From: DATCMH01 sp036563505
GTDB lineage: Bacteria; Pseudomonadota; Alphaproteobacteria; Rhizobiales; Beijerinckiaceae
Reading direction: 5' to 3'
DNA: 64,000 bases
Assembly (NCBI GenBank): GCA_036563505.1
Contig: DATCMH010000016.1
Location: 248,001 to 312,000, forward strand
Below are positions 43,920-51,759 of this stretch, one piece after another. Under the pieces are notes generated by a model, which saw nothing but the letters and a program-made list of their open reading frames with translations, ran no database searches and had not been told where the DNA came from. Position 1 is the stretch's first letter. Each line of letters begins with the position of its first letter. A program made the translations under genes and the position numbers.

Positions 43920-44111
43920 CAAGCTTGGCCTGCTCCCCTCCCTCCGTGGTGCGGCGGGGAGGGTGAGGGGTGGTGGGGAGGAGTCGAATGCTTGTCATTC
44001 CGGGGCGCGCGCAGCGCGAGCCCGGAATCCATGACCGGGTCGAACGCTGATCCCAGCCGCTCACCCGGTCGTGGATTCCGGGTTCTCGGCTCTGCCGAGC
44101 CTCGGAATGAC
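43920..44111. repeat. Short family M unit followed by family E copy 2
   Basis: Positions about 43926-43975 contain CTCCCCTCCCTCC...GGGGAGGGTGAGG. Positions 43994-44111 carry the family E element (GTCATTCCGGGGC, CCCGGAATCCATGAC, GTGGATTCCGGG, CTCGGAATGAC). The whole 449-bp gap between the acetyltransferase and the phosphatase contains no convincing gene. Confidence 0.75.
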
Positions 44112-44247
44112 GGTGAGGAGTAGGGCGGCCGGCCGGCGCGCCGCAGACGGGGGCGCGTTGCCCCGGGCGGTCATCGCTGGTAATCGGCGCGCTTCTCATC
44201 ATCGGCGCGGCCTTGCTCCTGTGCCGGCGCATCATCATGTCGGCGGC

Positions 44248-44970
44248 GTGCTTAACCGTTTCTTAAAGCCTGAAATCCGCTACGCGCGGCGCATGGCGCG
44301 CATCGCCCGCTGGGACCGGCCGATCGCCGGCCGGGGCGAGCGCCTGCGCGCCTGGGCGCACATGATCCTCGCCGATCACGGCGTCTTCCGGCTCCTCTAC
44401 CAGAACCGACACGAGGTGGCGCCGGGGCTGTGGCGCGCCGCCCAGCCCGCGCCGCACGATCTCGCCTGGTTCAAGAAGCAGGGCGGGCGCACGGTGGTGT
44501 ATCTGCGCGGCGGGCGCGAGCACGGCGCCTGGCAGCTCGAGAAGGAGGCGTGCGGGCGCCTCGGCCTCGATCTCGTCGAGTTCGTGGTGCGCTCCCGCGG
44601 CGCGCCCGACCGCGAGACGGTGCTGTCGGCCAAGGACTTCTTCGCGAACCTGACAACGCCGGCGCTCCTGCACTGCAAGTCCGGCGCTGACCGCGCCGGC
44701 TTCGTCGCGGCGCTCTACCTCCTCGTCCACGAGGGCCGGCCGGCGGCTGAGGCGATGCGCCAGCTCTCCTTCCGCTTCGGCCATTTCCGCTTCGCGAAGA
44801 CCGGCATCCTCGATGCATTCTTCGAGCGCTACCGTCTCGAGGGCGAGGCGAAGGGCATCGCGTTCCTCGACTGGGTCGCGCACCACTACGACCCGGAGGC
44901 GCTGGAGCGCAGCTTCAAGCCGGGCTTCTGGTCCGACATGGTGGTCGACCGGGTGATGCGCCGGGAGTAG
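44248..44970 (+). CDS. Dual-specificity/tyrosine phosphatase-like protein
   Basis: A 240-residue protein with the Cys-based phosphatase loop HCKSGADRAG (HCx5R; about residue 150). The general-acid segment VYLRGGREHG lies upstream. The family includes bacterial DSP-like enzymes acting on phosphotyrosine, inositol phosphates or lipid phosphates; the substrate is unknown. I use the GTG at 44248 because LNRFLKPEIRYARRMAR looks like genuine N-terminal sequence; the ATG at 44293 would give 225 residues. It converges on the MsbA-like exporter gene with a 4-bp gap. Confidence 0.78.
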   Translation: MLNRFLKPEIRYARRMARIARWDRPIAGRGERLRAWAHMILADHGVFRLLYQNRHEVAPGLWRAAQPAPHDLAWFKKQGGRTVVYLRGGREHGAWQLEKEACGRLGLDLVEFVVRSRGAPDRETVLSAKDFFANLTTPALLHCKSGADRAGFVAALYLLVHEGRPAAEAMRQLSFRFGHFRFAKTGILDAFFERYRLEGEAKGIAFLDWVAHHYDPEALERSFKPGFWSDMVVDRVMRRE

Positions 44971-44974
44971 GGCC

Positions 44975-46747
44975 CTACTCCGCCGCCGCGTCGAAGGCCT
45001 GTATGCGATGGAAGCGGGCGTAAGCCCCGCCTGATGCCATCAGGCTTCCGTGGGTTCCCGTCTCCACCACCCGGCCGGCGTCGAGCACCACGATGAGGTC
45101 GGCCTCGCGCACGGTGGCGAGGCGATGCGCGATGACCAGGGTCGTGCGCCCGCGCATGAGGCTGGCGAGGGCCTCCTGCACCAGGGCTTCCGATTCGGAG
45201 TCGAGGGCCGAGGTCGCCTCGTCCAACAGCAGGATCGGCGCGTCCTTCAGGAAGGCGCGGGCGAGGGACACCCGCTGGCGCTCGCCTCCCGACAGCCGTC
45301 CACCGCCGGGGCCGACGCGGGTGTCGTAGCCCTCGGGCAGCCGCGCGATGAAGCCGTGGGCCGCGGCCGCCTCCGCGGCTGCCACGATCTCCGTCTCGGT
45401 CGCGTCCGGCCGGCCGAAGGCGATGTTGGCGCGCACCGTATCGTCGAAGAGCACCACGTCCTGGCTCACCACCGCGACCTGCCGGCGCAGGCTCGCGAGC
45501 GAGACCTCTCGCACGTCCTGCCCGTCGACGAGCACCCGGCCGCCCGTGACGTCATAGAGGCGCGGCACGAGGGAGAGGAGCGTCGACTTGCCCGAGCCTG
45601 AGCGCCCGACGAGCGCCGTGGCCTGCCCGCCCGGCACCGTGAGGTCGATGCCTTCGAGCGCCGGGGCGTCCTCGCGGTAGCGGAACGACACCGCCTCGAA
45701 GCGGATCTCGCCGCGGGTGACCTGGAGCGCCGGCGCGCTTGGCCGATCCACGATGGAGGGCGCCTCGTCCATGACGTCGAAGGTGCGCCGCATGGCGGCG
45801 ATGGCCTCCTGGATGATGGCGTTGAGGTTGCCGAGCGCCCGGAACGGCTGGGCGGCGAGGATCAGCGCGCTGACGAAGCCCGTGAAGTCGCCCACCGTCG
45901 AGCGCCCGTCGAGGATGCGCCAGCCGATGAGGACGAGGACGCCCGCCACCGCGACGCCGCCGCCAGCCTCGAGCAGGGGATCGAGGCGGCCGCGGGCGTT
46001 CGCCGCCTTCATCTTGAGGCGGCGCACCTCGTCGAAGGCCGCCGCCGCCTGACCTTTGAGATAGCCTTCGAGACCGTAGGTCTTCGCCACGCGGGCGCCG
46101 GCGAGGCTCTCGGAGACGAGGCTCGCCATGCGGCCGATCTCTTCCTGCGTGGAGGTCGCGACGCGGCGCAGCTTCTGGCCGATCTTGCCGATCGGCTGCG
46201 CGATGAAAGGCACGGTGAGCCCGGCCACCAGCGTCAGCACCGGGTCGATCCAGATCATCGCCGCCACGAGGCAGATGATGGTGGCGACCTCGCGCAGGAG
46301 CACGGTGGAGAGCCGGGTGAGCGCCTCCTTGATGAAGGCGAAATCGGTGGTGAAGCGCTGCGTCAGCGCCGCCGGGCTCTCGCGGCCCAGCCGCGCGAGG
46401 TCCGCGTCGATGAGGTGGGCGTAGAGCGAGGCCTGCATATCGGCCTCGATGCGGGTGACGACGCGGTTCGTGAGGGTCGTGAGACCGAGGAGCGAGAAGC
46501 CTTTGATCGCCGTGACGGCGATGACGAAGAGCGGCGCCAGGAGGATCGCCCGTTCGTCCTTGGCCGTGAACGCCTCGAAGGCCGTCTTGATGAGCACGGG
46601 GTAGAGGCCGGTCGCGGCCGAGACGATGGCGATGAGGCCGAGCACGATGGCGAGCGTGCCGCGGTGCGGGCGCATCCAATCCCGCCAGAGGCGGCGCAGC
46701 ACCGGCAGCGTATCGCCCCGGATCGGCAGGCCCTTCGCGGCCATCAT
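44975..46747 (-). CDS. MsbA-like ABC exporter (fused permease-ATPase)
   Basis: A 590-residue half-transporter. Six membrane helices occupy about residues 1-310. The ATPase has Walker A GRSGSGKST (about 380), signature LSGGERQRVSLARA and Walker B ILLLDEATSALD. It probably flips lipid A or another lipid-linked molecule as a homodimer; drugs are an alternative. The tandem ATGs at 46747 and 46744 follow GGGGAGCC; an ATG at 46759 is also in frame. Preceded by a 370-bp repeat-rich gap. Confidence 0.88.
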   Translation of the reverse strand: MMAAKGLPIRGDTLPVLRRLWRDWMRPHRGTLAIVLGLIAIVSAATGLYPVLIKTAFEAFTAKDERAILLAPLFVIAVTAIKGFSLLGLTTLTNRVVTRIEADMQASLYAHLIDADLARLGRESPAALTQRFTTDFAFIKEALTRLSTVLLREVATIICLVAAMIWIDPVLTLVAGLTVPFIAQPIGKIGQKLRRVATSTQEEIGRMASLVSESLAGARVAKTYGLEGYLKGQAAAAFDEVRRLKMKAANARGRLDPLLEAGGGVAVAGVLVLIGWRILDGRSTVGDFTGFVSALILAAQPFRALGNLNAIIQEAIAAMRRTFDVMDEAPSIVDRPSAPALQVTRGEIRFEAVSFRYREDAPALEGIDLTVPGGQATALVGRSGSGKSTLLSLVPRLYDVTGGRVLVDGQDVREVSLASLRRQVAVVSQDVVLFDDTVRANIAFGRPDATETEIVAAAEAAAAHGFIARLPEGYDTRVGPGGGRLSGGERQRVSLARAFLKDAPILLLDEATSALDSESEALVQEALASLMRGRTTLVIAHRLATVREADLIVVLDAGRVVETGTHGSLMASGGAYARFHRIQAFDAAAE

Positions 46748-46839
46748 GAGGCTCCCCAAGCCCCGGCCGGGGCGGAGGGCGAGGGGCTATCACGCCGGGG
46801 AGGGAGCGGCAACGCGGGGGCAGGTCCGGGCTTCAGGCC

Positions 46840-47101
46840 CAGCACTCACCCCACCCGACCCTGCTTCGCAGGGCCACCCTCCCCGTGACCGGGGAGGGAT
46901 CGCGAGCGAGGCCGCCCCTCATCCCTCCCCGCCTGCGGGGAGGGTGGACGGCGACAGCCGGCCGGGTGGGGTGAGCGCTGGGCGTCGACCCGAGCGCTAA
47001 GGGCTATCAGCATTGTCGTTCGCGGGCTCGATCCGCGAACCTCGGCACGAGGTTGTCAGCGCCCTCGAACCGAGATGGCCGGGTCAAGCCCGGCCATGAC
47101 A
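46840..47101. repeat. Family M unit followed by inverted family G copy
   Basis: About 46845-46970: CACCCCACCCGACC, CCCTCCCCGTGACCGGGGAGGG and CTCCCCGCCTGCGGGGAG with a mirrored GGTGGGGTGAG. About 47014-47101: the family G element in the opposite orientation to that at 20.3 kb, beginning TTGTCGTTCGCGGGCTCGA and ending CCGGCCATGACA. No gene is seen. Confidence 0.8.
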
Positions 47102-47120
47102 AAGGGTGAGCGCACACGCC

Positions 47121-47363
47121 TCAGTGCCAGCCCGAGCCCCAGCGGCCGGTGGAATGAATGACCGTGTGGCCGCAGTCGAGGCAGACGTAGCGGGTCTCGA
47201 CCCCGCCGCCGAAGACCTCCGCCATCGGGCCGCTCGACACCACCATCAGGCGCGAATGGGGCAGCGCAGTGCGCGCCTTGCGCATCTGCGTCCGGCACGC
47301 CTCGCAGGGTTCGTCGGAGGCTTTGAGGAAGGGATGCCGCGAAGGTGAAGCCGAAACCGCCAT
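47121..47363 (-). CDS. Small zinc-ribbon protein
   Basis: An 80-residue protein with Cys20-x2-Cys23 and Cys61-x2-Cys64 (CEAC and CLDC), a probable structural zinc site. The centre LMVVSSGPMAEVFGGGVETRY is the conserved part. The C terminus HSTGRWGSGWH is Gly/Trp-rich. I do not recognise a function. ATG at 47363 is chosen because the residues before it are low-complexity. It lies 34 bp after the next gene upstream on the same strand. Confidence 0.6.
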   Translation of the reverse strand: MAVSASPSRHPFLKASDEPCEACRTQMRKARTALPHSRLMVVSSGPMAEVFGGGVETRYVCLDCGHTVIHSTGRWGSGWH

Positions 47364-47397
47364 TTGATCGTCCGCCACGGGGCGGGAGTTTGCCCGC

Positions 47398-47766
47398 TCA
47401 ACCGCCTTTCGTGAAGCGGGAAAGCGCACGAAGGCCGCCGTCGCGCAAGACCTTCTCCGGCGAGGCCTCGCGCTCGGTGACGATCTGGGCCGGCCGGTCA
47501 AGGCGCGATTTCAGGGCTTCCAGGTTTTTGGCCAGGGACGAGATCTGCTCGATCATCGCCTGCGCTGCCATGGCGGGCGAGGCGGCGCTCGATCCCGAGA
47601 GCCCCTCCGGCACCATCTTCTGCGCCAAGCCTACCGCCTTGCGCCGGTCGACGAAGGCGGAGCCCTCCAGCGTCGCGACGTAGGCCGCGATCCCTGCGGT
47701 CATGCCGGCGATGCTGTCCACGGCGACGGCGAGCCGCGTGATCGCTTGCTTGGTCTGAACATCCAC
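47398..47766 (-). CDS. Hypothetical helical protein
   Basis: A 122-residue, Ala-rich, mostly helical protein; the C-terminal half IEQISSLAKNLEALKSRLDR may form a coiled coil. The GTG at 47766 follows GGAGG by nine bases, which decides the start. There is no signal peptide or membrane helix. No family is recognised. It is probably co-transcribed with the zinc-ribbon gene. Confidence 0.5.
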   Translation of the reverse strand: MDVQTKQAITRLAVAVDSIAGMTAGIAAYVATLEGSAFVDRRKAVGLAQKMVPEGLSGSSAASPAMAAQAMIEQISSLAKNLEALKSRLDRPAQIVTEREASPEKVLRDGGLRALSRFTKGG

Positions 47767-47965
47767 CTCAGGCGTCCTCCCGGTCGAGAGCCGCGACGGA
47801 TCGGCGCGGGTCGTCGCCGCAGGATGTGCGACAAGTTTTAACGAAAGACGCCTGGCTCCCCCGCTGATTCGCGTCGTGGCCGAAGGCGCCACGCGACGGC
47901 TCTATTTTAAGCCGATCGCAAGGGGTCCCGGGTCAGGGTAGCGGGCTGATCCATCCGAGCCCGCC

Positions 47966-48433
47966 ATGGCCACTGCCCGCATCAGCCTGTTCCGCCTCCT
48001 GTTCTTCAGCCGCAACAAGCTGATCCCGTCCGGCGCGGAGCGTCAGGACGGGCTGGCGCAGATCGTGCGCAATGAGCGCAAGAAGAACGAGTTCGCGGTG
48101 ATCACGAGCTACCTCGTCGTCGACGGGCCCTGGTTCGTCCAGGTGCTGGAGGGCGAGCGCTCCGCCGTGCACGACGCCTTTCAGCGCGTGGCGGCCGAGC
48201 CGCACCATTCCGACGTGCTGATCTCCGAGTGGCGGGAGGTCTCGAAGCGCGAGTTCCTCACCTCGCTGGGCTGCACGATGCGGGCGCCGGAGACAGAGGC
48301 GATCTTCGCCCGCCACAACCTCACCGAGGCTCTCGACCGGGGCACCCCGAAGCCGGGCGCCATGCTCAATCTGATGCTGGCCCTGCAGGCGAACGACCTC
48401 GCCAAGCAGGGCATCAACGCGATGCTGGTGTAG
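47966..48433 (+). CDS. BLUF-like domain protein lacking the photoactive tyrosine
   Basis: A 155-residue protein. Residues 7-100 align with the BLUF flavin-photoreceptor fold: SLFRLLFFSRN (strand 1), KKNEFAVITSYLV (helix 1 to strand 2), FVQVLEGERSAV and HHSDVLISEWREVSKREF. Compared with Slr1694 (Tyr8, Asn32, Gln50), the Asn (41) and Gln (59) are kept, but the essential Tyr is Phe13, and the Gly of the ITG motif is Ser48. It may therefore be light-insensitive or flavin-free. The C-terminal 50 residues form two helices. A terminator hairpin follows at once. Confidence 0.75.
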   Translation: MATARISLFRLLFFSRNKLIPSGAERQDGLAQIVRNERKKNEFAVITSYLVVDGPWFVQVLEGERSAVHDAFQRVAAEPHHSDVLISEWREVSKREFLTSLGCTMRAPETEAIFARHNLTEALDRGTPKPGAMLNLMLALQANDLAKQGINAMLV

Positions 48434-48456
48434 GCGGGGCCGCGAACGGCCCCGCC
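48433..48456. terminator. Bidirectional terminator hairpin
   Basis: GGCGGGGCCG (48433-48442), CGAA loop, CGGCCCCGCC (48447-48456). It is perfectly paired with a tetraloop, between the convergent BLUF-like and BA14K genes. There is no clear T-run. Confidence 0.7.
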
Positions 48457-48464
48457 CGCCGATC

Positions 48465-48893
48465 TCACGGATAGGTGCAGACGTAGCGCATGCCGTCGCT
48501 GGCGAGGAAGGTGCCGCTCGCCGGATCGTAGGAGCGGTAGCGCCGGGCGCAGTAGGCGGCGACCTGCGGGTCCGCGACGCCGGGCGGAGGCGGGGCAGCC
48601 TGGGCCTGGTTGGCGATGGCGCCCGCGATGAGCGCGCCGGCCGCGAGGCCCGCGACGCCCGCGGCCGCGGCGCCGCCGTAGCCCCGCCCGCGATAGTAGG
48701 GGCGTCCGTAATAGCGCCCGGCATAGGGGCGCCCGACATAAGGACGACCGCGGTAGTAGCCGTACTGCGTGTAGGCCTCGGCGGGGCCGGCCCGCTCGAC
48801 GGCGGGGGTGGACTGGGCCTGCGGCGCGGCCGAGACCGGTCCGGCGGAGGCGAGGAGGGCTGCCGTGAGGGCAGCGGCGGCGAGGGCTCGCAT
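48465..48893 (-). CDS. BA14K-family secreted protein
   Basis: A 142-residue protein with a signal peptide (about residues 1-22, LAAAALTAALLASAGPVSA). Next come a Tyr/Gly/Arg-rich region (YGYYRGRPYVGRPYAGRYY), a hydrophobic Ala/Gly stretch (AGVAGLAAGALIAGAIA) and a C-terminal BA14K-type motif VAAYCARRYRSYDPASGTFL with two Cys. Brucella BA14K is an immunoreactive, lectin-like protein; here it is probably an envelope protein. Confidence 0.82.
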   Translation of the reverse strand: MRALAAAALTAALLASAGPVSAAPQAQSTPAVERAGPAEAYTQYGYYRGRPYVGRPYAGRYYGRPYYRGRGYGGAAAAGVAGLAAGALIAGAIANQAQAAPPPPGVADPQVAAYCARRYRSYDPASGTFLASDGMRYVCTYP

Positions 48894-49166
48894 GGGGTCT
48901 TGACGTCTCCCGTTCGGTCCGACCTGCGACGGCGCCGGCCGGACAGTGGCCATGAGGCGCAGGCGATCCCGCCCGCGCCGCGGCGAAGGTGCCGCCGGAG
49001 CGGCGGCCCCGAGGTGCGTCCGCGCACGCTCGGGCCGCCACCTTACTCTGGGGCAAGCGTCAACGCCAAGGTGGAGGCGTCGGGTCGCATCCCGAGCGGC
49101 CGGCGCCTTCGGAACCGGGCTCCGCTCCGCCCGTTGGCACCGGTCGTCTGAGACCGGACCCGCGAG

Positions 49167-50147
49167 ATGGCCATGAAGGATCTGGGACGAAGCACCGTCG
49201 TCATCACCGGCGCATCGAGCGGCATCGGCCGCGCTGCGGCGCGCGCCTTCGCCGAGCGGGGCGCCCGGGTCGTGGTGGCGGCGCGCCGGGCCGACGCGCT
49301 GGCCGAAGTGGTGCGCGACTGCGAGGCCCGAGGGGCGCGAGCGCTCGCCGTGCCGACCGACGTCACCGATCCGCAGGCCGTCGAGGCGCTCGCGGCGGCG
49401 GCGCTCGACGCCTTCGGGGTCATCGACGTCTGGGTCAACAATGCCGGGACGGGGGTCTTCGGACCCTTCACCGCCGGCCATCCCGCGCTGCACCGGCAGG
49501 TGATCGCCGTAAACCTCATGGGCGCGGTGCACGGCGCGACTGCTGTCCTGCCCCACTTCCTTGCCCGCGGCGAAGGCATCCTCGTCAACACCGTTTCCAT
49601 GGGGGGCTGGGCGCCGGTTCCCTTTGCGGCGACCTACACGGCGAGCAAGTTCGGTTTGCGCGGGTTCTCCGCGAGCCTGCGCCAGGAGTTGCGCGAGCAT
49701 CGCGGCATCCATGTCTGCGGCGTGTTCCCCGCCTCCATCGACACGCCCGGCTTCGCCCACGGGGCGAACGTCTCCGGCCGCGCCCTCGATCCCGGCCCTC
49801 TCGTCTACCCGCCCGAGGACGTGGCGGCGGCCATCGTCGGCCTGGTGGATTGGCCCCGCGACGAGATCGCGGTGGGCTGGCCGGCCCGCGCCGCCCAGAT
49901 CGCCTACGGCTTCGCGCCGGGGCCGACGGAGTACGCGCTCGGCGCCGCGCTGCGCCGCTACCTGCGCCGAGCCCCGCCGGCGCCCCGCTCGGACGGCTCG
50001 CTCGTCACGCCGCGCCCGGAAGGGCGGGCAACGACGGGAGGCTGGCAGGCCCGCAAGGGAAGGGCCGGCCGTCTCGCCCCCTTCGCGCTCGCCGGCGTCG
50101 CCCTGCTTCTCGGCACGACGGCGCTCGCCGCGCGGTCCCGGCGCTGA
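49167..50147 (+). CDS. SDR-family oxidoreductase with C-terminal membrane anchor
   Basis: A 326-residue short-chain dehydrogenase. The NAD(P) motif is TGASSGIGRA (about residues 14-23), with NNAGTG and the catalytic Ser/Tyr/Lys in SMGGWAPVP and YTASK. Residues 270-326 extend beyond the usual fold and end with the hydrophobic helix LAPFALAGVALLLGTTALAA, a likely membrane anchor. The substrate is unknown. Start at ATG 49167 (49173 also possible). Confidence 0.85.
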   Translation: MAMKDLGRSTVVITGASSGIGRAAARAFAERGARVVVAARRADALAEVVRDCEARGARALAVPTDVTDPQAVEALAAAALDAFGVIDVWVNNAGTGVFGPFTAGHPALHRQVIAVNLMGAVHGATAVLPHFLARGEGILVNTVSMGGWAPVPFAATYTASKFGLRGFSASLRQELREHRGIHVCGVFPASIDTPGFAHGANVSGRALDPGPLVYPPEDVAAAIVGLVDWPRDEIAVGWPARAAQIAYGFAPGPTEYALGAALRRYLRRAPPAPRSDGSLVTPRPEGRATTGGWQARKGRAGRLAPFALAGVALLLGTTALAARSRR

Positions 50148-50267
50148 CCTGCCGCGCCGGCATATGATTGAAACGAGACGGAGGCATGCCTTGACGGGCC
50201 GGTCCACGCGCCTTAGGCCGCGCCCTCCTTCGATCCGGTCCTCACGATCCAGGCGCCCGCCGGCCCC

Positions 50268-50924
50268 ATGTCCTACGACCTCGTCCTCTTCGACTTCGAC
50301 GGCACGCTCGCCGACAGCGCGGCGTGGTTTCGCCGCGTCATCAACGGCGTCGCCGCGCGCTACCACTTCCGCCCCGTCGCCGAGCACGAATTCGAGGCAC
50401 TGCGCGGTCAGGACAATCGTGCCATCATCCGGCATCTGGGCGTGCCATCCTGGAAGATGCCCCTCATCGCTAATCACATGCGCCGGCTGATGAGCCGCGA
50501 TCTCGACACGATCGCCCTCTTTCCCGGGGTGCCCTCCTTGCTGCGGGCCCTGGTCGAGGAGGGCGCGACGCTCGCCGTCGTGAGCTCCAACACGGAGGAG
50601 AACGTCCGCGCCGTGCTCGGGCCGGATGCGGCGGAGCTCATCCGCTACTACGCCTGCGGCGCCTCGCTCTTCGGCAAGGCGGCGAAGTTCCGCCAGGTGC
50701 TGAAGGCGAGCCGCGTGCCGGCCGACCGGGCGCTTGCCGTCGGCGACGAGGCCCGCGACATCGAGGCGGCCCGGGCCGCCGGCGTCGCCGCGGGCGCGGT
50801 GGCCTGGGGCTACGCCACGCCGGAATTCCTGCGCTCGCGCGAGCCGACGATCATGTTCGACAGTTTTGAGGCGATCGTCGCCGCGGTGGCGGGCGGCCCG
50901 GCCGCTTCCCGCGCCGCTGCGTGA
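50268..50924 (+). CDS. HAD-IA hydrolase (phosphoglycolate phosphatase-like)
   Basis: A 218-residue haloacid-dehalogenase phosphatase. Motif I is LFDFDGTLADS (about residues 7-17, two catalytic Asp), motif II SSN in LAVVSSNTEEN, motif III Lys in LFGKAAKF, and motif IV GDEARDIEAARAAG. A helical cap lies between motifs I and II. The substrate is unknown; phosphoglycolate phosphatase is the nearest familiar type. Confidence 0.85.
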   Translation: MSYDLVLFDFDGTLADSAAWFRRVINGVAARYHFRPVAEHEFEALRGQDNRAIIRHLGVPSWKMPLIANHMRRLMSRDLDTIALFPGVPSLLRALVEEGATLAVVSSNTEENVRAVLGPDAAELIRYYACGASLFGKAAKFRQVLKASRVPADRALAVGDEARDIEAARAAGVAAGAVAWGYATPEFLRSREPTIMFDSFEAIVAAVAGGPAASRAAA

Positions 50925-50961
50925 GAGGCACCCCGTTCGGTGATCTTCGTCCCACCCACCC

Positions 50962-51076
50962 ACCCTCATCCTGAAGTGCGAAGGCGCAAGCCTGAGCCTC
51001 GAAGGAGGGCTCCAGGACCGTTGACGTCTCTGGAGCCCTCCTTCGAGGCCGCTGCGCGGCACCTCAGGATGAGGGG
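50962..51076. repeat. Palindromic intergenic repeat, family P, copy 2
   Basis: ACCCTCATCCTGAAGTGCG at the left, CCTCAGGATGAGGGG at the right, and the inner stem GAAGGAGGGCTCCAG / CTGGAGCCCTCCTTC. It is almost identical in the core to copy 4 at 60.8 kb. Confidence 0.88.
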
Positions 51077-51127
51077 GGAGGGTTGGGCCGGCTTGCCGGT
51101 CCCTATCCTCCTCTGGAATTCCGGCTC

Positions 51128-51700
51128 TTGAGCACCCGCACGATCCTCTGCATCCGCCACGGCGAGTCGACCTTCAACGTCGCCTACCGCGAGACGGGGA
51201 TCGACCCGCTCCACCCCGACGCCCGGCTCACGCCCCGCGGCGAGGCCCAGGTGCGGGAGGCGCGCCTGGCGCTGCGCTCCGTGCCCGTCGACCTCGTGGT
51301 GACCTCGCCCCTGACCCGGGCGCTCCAGACGACGCAGGGCATTTTCGGCGACCATCCGTCGACGCCGCGCGTCCTCGTCGAGGCGCTTCACCGCGAGCAT
51401 TGCGCCTCGAGCTGCGACATCGGCCGCTCGCCGGCCGCGCTCGCAAAGGAATTTCCAGGGCTCGCCCTCGACCACCTGCCCGAGATCTGGTGGCACGTCC
51501 ACGACGAGCCCGACGAGCGCGGCGTCTGCTTCGAGCCGATCGAGGCGCTCCAGGAGCGGGTCGAGCTGTTCAAGGCCTGGCTCCTGGCCCGCCCCGAACC
51601 CCGGATCGCGGTCGTCGGCCACGGCACCTTCTTCCACCACCTCACGGGCCAGTGGCTCGACAATTGCGGCATCCTCCCGCTGGATCTCGGGGCGCCTTAG
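51128..51700 (+). CDS. Histidine phosphatase family protein
   Basis: A 190-residue phosphoglycerate-mutase-like phosphatase. The phospho-histidine motif CIRHGESTFN (about residues 7-16) is followed by LVVTSPLTRALQTTQG and the second His in VVGHGTFFHHLTG. The TTG at 51128 is the only start that precedes the catalytic motif closely; upstream codons lie in the repeat element. The substrate is unknown. Confidence 0.82.
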   Translation: MSTRTILCIRHGESTFNVAYRETGIDPLHPDARLTPRGEAQVREARLALRSVPVDLVVTSPLTRALQTTQGIFGDHPSTPRVLVEALHREHCASSCDIGRSPAALAKEFPGLALDHLPEIWWHVHDEPDERGVCFEPIEALQERVELFKAWLLARPEPRIAVVGHGTFFHHLTGQWLDNCGILPLDLGAP

Positions 51701-51759
51701 CCGCGTGACCAGAACGAGCCTGCCTGCTAAGGCAGCGCGATCAGGACCAGGAGGGGATC

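Noticed and set aside
50962..51076. A simple rho-independent terminator
   Set aside because: The palindrome is over 110 bp, lacks a T-run, and recurs elsewhere in a different setting, so it is better called a repeat element.
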